From Thiohalobacter sp. IOR34 (lineage in GTDB: Bacteria; Pseudomonadota; Gammaproteobacteria; Thiohalobacterales; Thiohalobacteraceae), in NCBI RefSeq assembly GCF_030406045.1, contig NZ_CP128988.1, positions 469,438-533,437 of the forward strand: a stretch of DNA of 64,000 nt, in the 5' to 3' direction. The first letter of the stretch is position 1, and each line of letters begins with the position of its first letter. Below the pieces are notes generated by a model. That model made no database searches, was not told the DNA's origin, and saw only the letters and a list, made by a program, of their open reading frames with translations. Below, piece by piece: positions 51,621 to 59,245 of the stretch. The position numbers and the translations under genes were made by a program.

Positions 51621-53325
51621 CCGCCAGCGCCGCCCAGTAGGCGCGGCGGCGGTCGAGGCTGAGTTCGGGGTCGACGATCGCCTCGATGAGTCTGACACCC
51701 TCCGTCTCCCCTGCCTCCCCCAGCGCCTGTTCGAAGGCGGCGGCGTCAGCGACGCGCCAGAAGGGCAGCCGGTGGCAGCGGGCCACCTCTGCCACCTCCA
51801 GGCCGGGGGGTGTCAGCCAATAGGGGGCGAACTCCGGCAGGCCGGCCTGCGGCAGCTGGCGGAAGATGCCGCCACCACCGTTGTTGATCACGATCAGGGT
51901 GGCGTCGATGTTGCGGGCACCAAGCAGGCTGGCGTGGTCGTGGGCAAAGGCCAGGTCGCCGATCAGGCCGGTGACCGGTGCTGGCGCGGCGGCGGCCAGG
52001 CCGAGCAGGGTGGCGATGTTGCCGTCGATGCCGCTCGCGCCGCGGTTGGCAAGCAGCCGTAGCGGCCGCGGGCCGCTGCCGGAGAAGCTGTCCAGGTCGC
52101 GGATTGGCAGTGAGTTGCCGGAGAACAGCCAGGCGCCGCCCGGCAGCCTTTCCAGCAGCCGTGCCAGCAGGGGCGCCTCGAACCAGTCGTCCGCCTTGGC
52201 AAGCTCCGCAGCCAGCCCTGCGGCGCGGGCTTCCTCGGCGAGAAAGGCCCCTGTCCAGTCCGTCCTCGCGGAGGCCTGGAGGCGTTCGGCGAGCGCCCGG
52301 CAGAAGCCGGCCGGGCTGGCGCGGACCATCTCGCCGACGCGGTGCAGGGGATCGGGCCAGCGGCCGTGCGGTTCGACCAGGATCAGGGCTCCGGGGGCGA
52401 GGCCCTCCAGGTAGTCCAGCAGAGCACGGGAAACCGGCATGGCGCCGAAGCGCAGCACCCAGGCCGGCCGGTGGCGGCGGTGGAAGGTGTCGCGGCGCAG
52501 GAAGGCGTCGTAGTGGCAGAGCACCCGGCGGCGGTCGTGGGAGCCGAAGCGCAGGCCGGACAGGGGGTCGGCCAGCAGGGGGCAATCGAGGTGTGCCGCC
52601 AGGGTGGTGACGGCCGCGGCGAAGTCCGCCTCGAAGTCACCGGGACCGCAGACGATCAGGCCGGGATGGCCGCTGAGACGTTCCACCACCCGGGCCAGCT
52701 GTTCCTCCGGCACCCGCAGCTGCGGACGCGCTACGGGCACGGCCGGGCCCGGTGCATCGAACCTCACCCCTGCCCCGGGCACCAGCGGCTCGCGGAAGGG
52801 CAGGTTGACATGGACCGGGCCGGGCAGCGGCCACTGTGCCTGGTGGGCGGCGTGCACCCCGAGGGCACGCGCCTGGTCGAGGGTCTCTGTGGCGGGCACG
52901 CCTGCCTGATGGAAGCCGCGCACCGCCGTCCCGAACAGGCGCAGCTGATCGACGGTCTGGTTGGCGCCGCAGTCCTGCTGTTCCGGCGGACGGTCGGCCG
53001 ACAGCAGCAGCAGCGGCACGCCGGCCCGGTCGGCCTCGATCACTGCCGGATGCCAGTGCGCGGGTGCGCTGCCCGAAGTGGCGACCAGCGCCACCGGTCG
53101 CCCCTGGGCACGGGCCAGGCCGAGGGCGAAGAAGGCGGCACTGCGTTCATCGATCTGAAGGTGCGTCTCCAGACCGGGGTGGCGGATGGCGGCCAGGGTG
53201 AGGGGGGTGGATCGGGCGCCCGGCGAGATCACCAGGCTGCCGGTCCCGGCCGCGGCCAGGCCGTCGAGCAGGGCGTAGGCCCAGCGCAGGTTGAGTGCGG
53301 CCCTGTCTGCCGACGGGGCGTTCAT
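51610..53325 (-). CDS. menD: SEPHCHC synthase MenD
   Basis: 571 aa from MNAPSADRAALNLRW, overlapping menF by 4 bases. The N-terminal ThDP-enzyme segments VISPGARSTPLTLAAI and LQIDERSAAFFALGLARA are diagnostic. The cofactor motif runs from GDLAFAHDHASLLGA to VINNGGGGIFRQLP near residue 430-460. It adds 2-oxoglutarate to isochorismate. The final codons (ADSP and TGA) are supplied by the end of a family A repeat, so the natural C-terminus may have been slightly replaced. Confidence 0.94.
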   Translation of the reverse strand: MNAPSADRAALNLRWAYALLDGLAAAGTGSLVISPGARSTPLTLAAIRHPGLETHLQIDERSAAFFALGLARAQGRPVALVATSGSAPAHWHPAVIEADRAGVPLLLLSADRPPEQQDCGANQTVDQLRLFGTAVRGFHQAGVPATETLDQARALGVHAAHQAQWPLPGPVHVNLPFREPLVPGAGVRFDAPGPAVPVARPQLRVPEEQLARVVERLSGHPGLIVCGPGDFEADFAAAVTTLAAHLDCPLLADPLSGLRFGSHDRRRVLCHYDAFLRRDTFHRRHRPAWVLRFGAMPVSRALLDYLEGLAPGALILVEPHGRWPDPLHRVGEMVRASPAGFCRALAERLQASARTDWTGAFLAEEARAAGLAAELAKADDWFEAPLLARLLERLPGGAWLFSGNSLPIRDLDSFSGSGPRPLRLLANRGASGIDGNIATLLGLAAAAPAPVTGLIGDLAFAHDHASLLGARNIDATLIVINNGGGGIFRQLPQAGLPEFAPYWLTPPGLEVAEVARCHRLPFWRVADAAAFEQALGEAGETEGVRLIEAIVDPELSLDRRRAYWAALADSP

Positions 53326-54749
53326 GAGCCCTGGGCGCTCAGGCATCGCGCCGCTCCCGCCTCGCCATGCAGGACCTCCAGCATGGCCTCCAGCTTCATC
53401 TCGGTCTCACGCAGTTCTGCCAGCGGCTCAGAGTCGGCGACGATGCCGGCGCCGGCGAACAGGGTGGCATCGCAGCCCTGGAGCAGGGCACAGCGCAGCA
53501 GCACGGCAAGCTCGCCGTCGCCACCAGGTTCCAGCCAGCCCGCGCCGCCACTGTACCAGCCGCGGGCCAGATCCTCGTGGCGCCGCAGCCAGTCGCAGGC
53601 TGCAGTGGTGGGGGTGCCGGCAACCGCCGGTGTCGGGTGCAGTCGGGCGGCGGCGTCCAGCAGGCCGATGCCAGGACGCAGTCGCCCGCGGATGCCGGTC
53701 CAGAGGTGCTGCAGGTTGCGCAGGCGCACGACTTCCGGTTCGCCGCTGGCGTCGACGGTCTCGCAGAGGGGTTCCAGGCTGCGGCGGATGGCTGTCACCA
53801 CCAGGGCGTGCTCGTGGCGGGCCTTCTTGCTGTTGCGCAGGCGCAGGGCGAGCAGGCGGTCATGGTGCGGGTCGATGTCGCGGCCTGTGGTGCCGCCCAG
53901 GGCATCGCAGCGCAGCACGCCGCCCTGCAGGCTGAGCAGCCGTTCGGGGGTGGCGGAGATCAGCGTCTGCTTCCCCAGGTGGACGGCCAGCAGGGTGCAG
54001 TCGGGATAGAGCCGAGCCAGGCGCCCGAGCAGGACCGGGGCCTGCCAGGGGTGGCGGCTGCGCAGGCGCAGAGCGCGGGCGGCGACCACCTTCTCCAGCC
54101 GTCCGGCGCGGATGTCGGCGGTGGCCTGCTGGACCAGCTGCAGCCAGGCGCTATCGCTGGCCGCCCGGTTCAACTCGCACAGGGGGGCGGTCGGGTTGGC
54201 CGTGGCCGCCGGGGCCAGCAGCGGTGTCAGGGTGTCCAGCCAGCCCTCGATCAGCCGCTGCGGCCGGGCCAACTCGCTGCGGCGGGCGCTGAAGGTCAGG
54301 CTGCCGTGGCCGTCTTGCCACTGCAGCAGCAGGCTGGGAATCTGCAGCAGGCTGTTGGGCAGCCCCTGCCAGGCATCCCCGGGCGTTTCCCCGGGGTCGA
54401 AGGCAAAGGCGCAGAAGGCGGCCGGGCGGTGGCCGCTGTGGTCGGGATCGATCCAGCACCAGTCCCGCCCGGGCAGGGCTGCGGCCAGATCCCGGAAGCG
54501 GCCAGGTCCCTCGCTCCTGACCGCCAGCGTTTCACCCAGACCGAGCCGGTAGCGGCCCTCGGCCGGCCGGGCCCAGTAGAGGTAATGCCCTGTCAGGGGT
54601 GGCAGCCGGCGCGGGTCGAGGTCAGCCGTCGTCAGGGTGATGCTCAGCAGGCCGCTGTCGTTGCCGCTGCCGTCGAACACGGCGAGCTGCCGGGTCAGAC
54701 GTCTCTGGAGCACTTGCCGGAAGCGGAGAGGGTTGAGGGTCTGGGGCAT
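53322..54749 (-). CDS. menF: Isochorismate synthase
   Basis: 475 aa. The C-terminal ~260 residues are the chorismate-utilising domain: EKVVAARALRL, LISATPERLLSL, LGGTTGRD, LHPTPAVAGTP, GWYSGGAGWL and FAGAGIVADSEPLAELRETEMK. The N-terminal part is variable. It isomerises chorismate to isochorismate as the first menaquinone-specific step. It heads the menF-menD pair, which overlap by 4 bases. A siderophore-type EntC is less likely because men genes surround it. Confidence 0.92.
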   Translation of the reverse strand: MPQTLNPLRFRQVLQRRLTRQLAVFDGSGNDSGLLSITLTTADLDPRRLPPLTGHYLYWARPAEGRYRLGLGETLAVRSEGPGRFRDLAAALPGRDWCWIDPDHSGHRPAAFCAFAFDPGETPGDAWQGLPNSLLQIPSLLLQWQDGHGSLTFSARRSELARPQRLIEGWLDTLTPLLAPAATANPTAPLCELNRAASDSAWLQLVQQATADIRAGRLEKVVAARALRLRSRHPWQAPVLLGRLARLYPDCTLLAVHLGKQTLISATPERLLSLQGGVLRCDALGGTTGRDIDPHHDRLLALRLRNSKKARHEHALVVTAIRRSLEPLCETVDASGEPEVVRLRNLQHLWTGIRGRLRPGIGLLDAAARLHPTPAVAGTPTTAACDWLRRHEDLARGWYSGGAGWLEPGGDGELAVLLRCALLQGCDATLFAGAGIVADSEPLAELRETEMKLEAMLEVLHGEAGAARCLSAQGS

Positions 54750-54844
54750 GGGGTGTGACGAAAGCGGTGACGGGGCCTCATTCTACCGGCAGCAGGGCGA
54801 AAATGCTGCCTGCCATGGCCTGCCGCCTCCCGTTGCGGTTTGAA

Positions 54845-55060
54845 CGCCCGGGCTGCTTTTCCGGCTTCCCCCTGCACAGCGAATTCCTGGTGCAATAGGC
54901 GGGCACGGCTGGGCAGGCCCTTGTGGTGAGGTACGCTTTGCGCCTGTTCGACTGACTCCGCGCATTGCCCGCCGTGGATCCCGTCCAATCGCGGCCTGGA
55001 GGCCGCTCCTACATCAGATTGTGCCGCCATGCCCCGTAGGAGCGGCCTCCAGGCCGCGAT
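54845..55060. repeat. Degenerate family A end and REP doublet (B6)
   Basis: CGAATTCCTGGTGCAATAGG near 54879 is a decayed reversed family A end. A REP doublet lies at 54988-55060. No gene is seen in 54750-55072. Confidence 0.65.
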
Positions 55061-55072
55061 CGAGGCAAAGGG

Positions 55073-55522
55073 CTAGTCGCCCGCTTGCCGCCGGGGGGTG
55101 AGGCGCCGGCGCGCCTCCTGCTCGAAGGCGGCCAGCAGCCGGCGGTTGCTCCATTGGAACCAGCGTTGCAGCAGGCCGTCGAGCAGGGGATTGCGGGCCT
55201 GGCCCTCGGCCGTGAATTCGAGGCGGCAGCCCTCGCCCACCGGGTCGAGACGCCAGTCGATGGCCACCCGCACGGGCGCCCCCTGGGGGCTGCGGATGTG
55301 GATGGCATGCGGTGGATCGAGCCGGGCGATGGTGTCCAGCTGCAGTCGGGCCGGACCCATGCCCAGGGTCTGGGTGACGTACAGGGTATCGCCCTGGCGG
55401 CGGGTGATGCGGGCGTCGAGGTAGCCGGGGACGAAGCGGGGGTAGCTCTCGATATCGGCGATCAGCGCGAACAGCGCGTCGGGGGCATAGGGCAGCAGGC
55501 GGCGTTCACGGCAAAGACTCAT
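55073..55522 (-). CDS. ratA: RatA/COQ10-like START-domain protein
   Basis: 149 aa. The opening RERRLLPYAPDALFALIADIESYPRFVPGYLDARI is the conserved N-terminus of the RatA/YfjG/Coq10 family, a lipid-binding START fold linked to quinone handling or ribosome association. WRLDPVGEGCRLEF lies in the central sheet. No antitoxin-like partner or smpB is beside it. Given the quinone genes upstream, a quinone chaperone role is at least as likely as a toxin role. Confidence 0.8.
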   Translation of the reverse strand: MSLCRERRLLPYAPDALFALIADIESYPRFVPGYLDARITRRQGDTLYVTQTLGMGPARLQLDTIARLDPPHAIHIRSPQGAPVRVAIDWRLDPVGEGCRLEFTAEGQARNPLLDGLLQRWFQWSNRRLLAAFEQEARRRLTPRRQAGD

Positions 55523-55625
55523 GGTACTGGCAATGCCCGGATGCCGGGCCGCAAGGCGGCCGGGCGTCGTGCGCTACCGGCCGCGGTTGAAAGGGGGCAT
55601 GGAGGCGCGCCGGCCTCCCGCCGCA

Positions 55626-55847
55626 TCAGGAGGACATCACGTCGGCGTGGAGGCCCATGCTGGAGAGCTGGCTGAGGATACCCATCGGCAGGCCTTCGTG
55701 GGGTTCGTATTCGACCAGCAGGTCGTGGGGCTCCTTTTCGTTCACCTCCACGTCCGTCACGTGCGACAGCCGGCTCAGCTTGCGGCCGATGGCATCGAGT
55801 TGCCTGGCGTCGAGTTCCTCGTCGATATGAATGTAGACCGTGTGCAT
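55626..55847 (-). CDS. Small ferredoxin-fold-like protein of unknown function
   Basis: 73 aa from the third of three consecutive ATGs (AGGAGGATGATGATG); the second ATG is nearly as likely. The sequence HTVYIHIDEELDARQLDAI, then a strand LLVEYEP and a final helix, suggests a beta-alpha-beta-beta-alpha-beta fold like HMA domains, but there is no CxxC. The strong ribosome site supports expression. I do not recognise the family. Confidence 0.7.
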   Translation of the reverse strand: MHTVYIHIDEELDARQLDAIGRKLSRLSHVTDVEVNEKEPHDLLVEYEPHEGLPMGILSQLSSMGLHADVMSS

Positions 55848-55954
55848 CATCATCCTCCTGCATCTGGGTGTCCTTTGACGGCATGGAGCTGTGTCCACAT
55901 GCCCCATCCATTCCTATAGTTCAGGCTTGCAGAGGGGTCAAGGCGGCGGGAGCA

Positions 55955-56455
55955 TCAGGCATCCTCGTATTCCACGCCAGTGATGAGGTAGCGGCACTCA
56001 CCCTGTGGCGTGTGCACCCGGATCTCGTCGTCGACGGCCTTCTTCAGCAGTGCCTTGGCGAGAGGTGAGTCCAAGCTGATCCAGCCCTGTTCCGGATCGA
56101 ATTCGTCCGGCCCGACGATGCGGTAGCGGTGTTCGCTGCCTGCCGCGTCTTCCAGTATCACCCAGGCGCCGAAGAACACACGGCTGCGGTCGCTGGGCAG
56201 GGTGTCGACCACTTTCAGTGTCGGCAGACGCTTCTGCAGATAGCGTATCCGCCGGTCGATCTCGCGCAGCTCCTTCTTGCGGTAGATGTATTCGGCATTC
56301 TCCGAGCGGTCGCCTTCGGCGGCAGCCGCGGCCAGTGCCCGGGTGACGCCGGCGCGGCGTTGCCAGAGTGCCTCCAGCTCGGCCTCCAGACGGCGCCGGC
56401 CGGCGGCGGTGATATAGGGTGCGCCCTGTGGCGCAGGGGGACGATAGCGGCCCAT
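55955..56455 (-). CDS. greB: Transcription elongation factor GreB
   Basis: 166 aa from [19 protein letters not shown]; 70 further upstream codons run into a repeat element and are rejected. The N-terminal coiled coil contains [31 protein letters not shown], whose acidic tip stimulates RNA polymerase cleavage. The C-terminal FKBP-like domain includes [27 protein letters not shown]. The basic residues and Y-I-Y-R-K-K pattern favour GreB over GreA. Confidence 0.93.
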   Translation of the reverse strand: MGRYRPPAPQGAPYITAAGRRRLEAELEALWQRRAGVTRALAAAAAEGDRSENAEYIYRKKELREIDRRIRYLQKRLPTLKVVDTLPSDRSRVFFGAWVILEDAAGSEHRYRIVGPDEFDPEQGWISLDSPLAKALLKKAVDDEIRVHTPQGECRYLITGVEYEDA

Positions 56456-56567
56456 CGAGCTGTTCTCCACAGTGTGCGCGGGAGTATAGACGCCGGCGCG
56501 GGGAAGGCGGAAGGCAGGGGGCAGTACTGCAATGGGTCCGATTGGCCGGTGGTAAGATGGCCCAGTT

Positions 56568-56832
56568 ACTAAGACAAACGATAACAAAGCCTCATTCAGA
56601 GCTTGCCAGGCGCCCCGGATCAAGGCGTGCTCCGCAGGGAATGGCCCGCCCTTGCCAAGGGGCACAACGCAGAGCCGGGGCGCCTGGCAAGCTCCCTGCG
56701 GGCGGGCCTCTGGACGGCCATCCGCAACGTTGCAATGGCTTGACAGGGAATCACCCTGCCGGCGCCATTGCGCCTTGCGGGCTGATCGACCAGAGACCCG
56801 CTGAATGAGGCTTTGTTATCGTTTGTCTTAGT
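56568..56832. repeat. 265-bp MITE-like element upstream of tmcA
   Basis: Terminal inverted repeats of 32 bp beginning ACTAAGACAAACGATAACAA. A second inverted pair inside (GCTTGCCAGGCGCCCCGG at 56599 and CCGGGGCGCCTGGCAAGC) makes a nested hairpin. No clear target duplication is seen. The right end lies 18 bp before the tmcA start. Confidence 0.82.
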
Positions 56833-56850
56833 ACTAGTGGGAGAGCGACC

Positions 56851-59025
56851 ATGCCCGATTCCGACTCCCCTGCCGAACTGAGCGCCGCCCTCGATGGCGC
56901 ACGGCGTCGCGCCGCCGCGGCCGGTCACCGACTGCCGGTGCTGATCGCCGGCGGGGCGGACGACTGCCGGCGGCAGGCGCAGGCGCTGCTGGCCGGGATG
57001 ACGGGGCAGGCGCTCGCCTGGTATGGCGGCGAGGCGCCGTCCCAGGTGCCGCAGATCGCGCCCGGCCAGGCCCGCGGCCGCCTGGGCCAGGCGCTGGACG
57101 TGCTGGTGTTCGATGCCCACCAGGGTTTCGACCCGGATGCCTTCGGGGCCCTCTGCGGGACCCTGCGGGCGGGTGGTCTGCTGTTACTGCTGACGCCGCC
57201 GCTGGAGACCTGGCCGGCACGGCCCGATCCGGCCTGTGCGCGCATCGTGCCCGCGCCCTTCGGTATCGCCGATGCCGGTGGACGCTTCCTGCAACGCCTG
57301 GTGCGCCTGATCCGCAGTGAGCTAGGGCTGATGCGGATCGAGGACGGCCGGGTACTGCGCCTGCCGGCGCTCCCGGCGCCGGCTCAGGCCGCGGCGCCGG
57401 TGGATGATGGCGACTGCCTGACGGCGGATCAGCAGCAGGCCGTGGCCGCCGTGATCCAGGTTGCCCACGGCCATCGGCGCCGGCCGCTGGTGCTGGTGGC
57501 GGACCGTGGCCGCGGCAAGTCGGCCGCCTTCGGCATCGCCGCGGCGCGGCTGTTGCGCGACGGATTGGAACGGGTCCTGGTCACCGCCCCCCGCCCGGCG
57601 GCGGCGGAGGCGGTTTTCGAGCAGGCCGCGCGACTGCTGCCTGGGGCGGTCGGCAGCGGCGGGCGGCTGGAATGGGAGGGCCGGGTGCTTGAATTCGCTG
57701 CCCCGGATGCCCTGCTGCGAAAGCCACAGCAGGCGGGTCTGCTGCTGGTCGACGAGGCGGCCGCCATTCCCACGCCCATGCTCAGCGACCTGCTGCAGCG
57801 CCATGCGCGCATCGCCTTTGCCACCACGGTGCATGGCTACGAGGGGACGGGACAGGGGTTCAGCCTGCGTTTCGCCCGGGTGCTCGATCGCCGCACCCCT
57901 GGTTGGCGGCGGCTGGAGCTGCGTGATCCGGTCCGCTGGCAGGCGGGCGATCCCCTGGAGGCCTTCGTGTTCCGCGCCCTGCTGCTGGATGCGGCGGCCG
58001 CGCCCGGGGATGAGCTGGCGGCCGGCAGGCTCGGGCCGGTGGAACGGCTGTCGCAGGACGAGCTGGCCGCCGACGAGGCGCTGCTGGGCGAGGTGTTCGG
58101 GCTGCTGACCCTCGCCCACTACCGGACCCGGCCCTTCGATCTGCGCCAGCTGCTGGATGCCCCCGGTCTGTCCGTGTTTGTGCTGCGCAGTAACGGCCGA
58201 GTGGCGGCCACGGCCCTGCTCACCACCGAGGGTGGCTTCGATGCCGACACCGCCCGGGCCGTCTGGCTGGGCGAACGCCGGCCTCATGGTCACCTGCTGG
58301 TCGAATCCCTGGCCGTTCACCTGGGATTGCGTGAGGCGCCGGAACGGCGGGCGGCGCGCATCCTGCGTATCGCCGTCCATCCCGCGCTGCAGGGGCAGGG
58401 GCTGGGCAGCGCACTGCTTGCCGGCATCGTCGACTGGGCGCGTGAGGCCGGCCTCGACCTGCTCGGGGTCAGTTTCGGACTGACCCGGCCACTGCTGCGT
58501 TTCTGGCGCCGCGGTGGCTTTTTGCCGGTACGGATCAGCGTGCGCCGCGGAGCGGCCAGCGGTGCCCATTCGGTGCTGCTGCTGCACCCCCTGTCGCCGG
58601 CCGGCGAGGCCCTGGCCGGAACGGCGAGGGAACGTTTCGCCGTCCAGCTGCCGCAGCAGTTGGCCGATCCCCTGCGCGATCTCGAACCCCGCCGGGCGGC
58701 GGCCCTGCTCTGCGGATTGTCGCTGCGGGACACCGAATTGACGGCGGCGGACCTGGAGGACCTGGCCGCCTTCGCCTATGGGCGGCGCGCCTGTGCCTCC
58801 ACCCTTGGGCCATTGTGGCATCTGGCGCTGCGCGCCCTGTCCGATCCCGCGCTGGCGGCGCGCCTGGAGCCTGTGCTGCGCGATGCGCTGCTGGCCAAGC
58901 TGTTGCAGAAACGCGACTGGGCGTCGATCGGTGTCGTCTGCGGGGTGCGCGGTAGGGCCGAGGGGGAGGCGCTGCTGCGCCGCGCGGTGCGGCAGGTGCT
59001 GGAGGCGGGGGGCATGAGGGGCTAG
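56851..59025 (+). CDS. tmcA: tRNA(Met) cytidine acetyltransferase TmcA
   Basis: 724 aa, slightly longer than the E. coli enzyme. An N-terminal DUF1726-type domain is followed by a RecD-like ATPase: Walker A LVADRGRGKSAAFG near residue 215 and Walker B LLLVDEAAAIP near 302. The GNAT acetyltransferase domain has RILRIAVHPALQGQGLGSALL near 510. It makes N4-acetylcytidine at the wobble base of elongator tRNA-Met, a gene for which lies at 26012. The ribosome site GGGAGAG sits just after the MITE-like element. Confidence 0.95.
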   Translation: MPDSDSPAELSAALDGARRRAAAAGHRLPVLIAGGADDCRRQAQALLAGMTGQALAWYGGEAPSQVPQIAPGQARGRLGQALDVLVFDAHQGFDPDAFGALCGTLRAGGLLLLLTPPLETWPARPDPACARIVPAPFGIADAGGRFLQRLVRLIRSELGLMRIEDGRVLRLPALPAPAQAAAPVDDGDCLTADQQQAVAAVIQVAHGHRRRPLVLVADRGRGKSAAFGIAAARLLRDGLERVLVTAPRPAAAEAVFEQAARLLPGAVGSGGRLEWEGRVLEFAAPDALLRKPQQAGLLLVDEAAAIPTPMLSDLLQRHARIAFATTVHGYEGTGQGFSLRFARVLDRRTPGWRRLELRDPVRWQAGDPLEAFVFRALLLDAAAAPGDELAAGRLGPVERLSQDELAADEALLGEVFGLLTLAHYRTRPFDLRQLLDAPGLSVFVLRSNGRVAATALLTTEGGFDADTARAVWLGERRPHGHLLVESLAVHLGLREAPERRAARILRIAVHPALQGQGLGSALLAGIVDWAREAGLDLLGVSFGLTRPLLRFWRRGGFLPVRISVRRGAASGAHSVLLLHPLSPAGEALAGTARERFAVQLPQQLADPLRDLEPRRAAALLCGLSLRDTELTAADLEDLAAFAYGRRACASTLGPLWHLALRALSDPALAARLEPVLRDALLAKLLQKRDWASIGVVCGVRGRAEGEALLRRAVRQVLEAGGMRG

Positions 59026-59127
59026 GAGTCAGGAGTCAGAAGTCAGAAGTTAGGGGTCGGGGTCAGAAGTCGGAAGCAGGGCGGGCACTGCCCGCTCCCA
59101 TCCAGCTCCGGGCTTCTGGATTCTAAC
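59024..59127. repeat. Degenerate heptanucleotide repeat locus
   Basis: AGGAGTCAGGAGTCAGAAGT and decayed heptamers are followed by the palindrome GCGGGCACTGCCCGC and then AGCTCCGGGCTTCTGG. It is the same architecture as 15795-15980 with fewer, more mutated units. It starts at the tmcA stop. Confidence 0.75.
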
Positions 59128-59128
59128 A

Positions 59129-59245
59129 TCACGCCAATCGCGGCCTGGAGGCCGCTCCTACCACATTGTGCCGCCATGCCCCGTAGGAGCGGCCTCCAGG
59201 CCGCGATCCCCGGCGGGTCCAGCCACGCCATCATCCGGGGGCCTG
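59129..59245. repeat. Family B REP doublet (B7)
   Basis: ACATCACGCCAATCGCGG leads into the doublet at 59137-59207, followed by CCGGCGGGTCCAGCCACGCC and CATCCGGGGGCC. It lies between convergent tmcA and the GMC dehydrogenase gene. Confidence 0.75.

Noticed and set aside
55073-55522. RatA as half of a toxin-antitoxin pair
   Set aside because: No RatB-like ubiquitin-fold gene is adjacent; the START-domain quinone-binding interpretation fits the neighbourhood at least as well.
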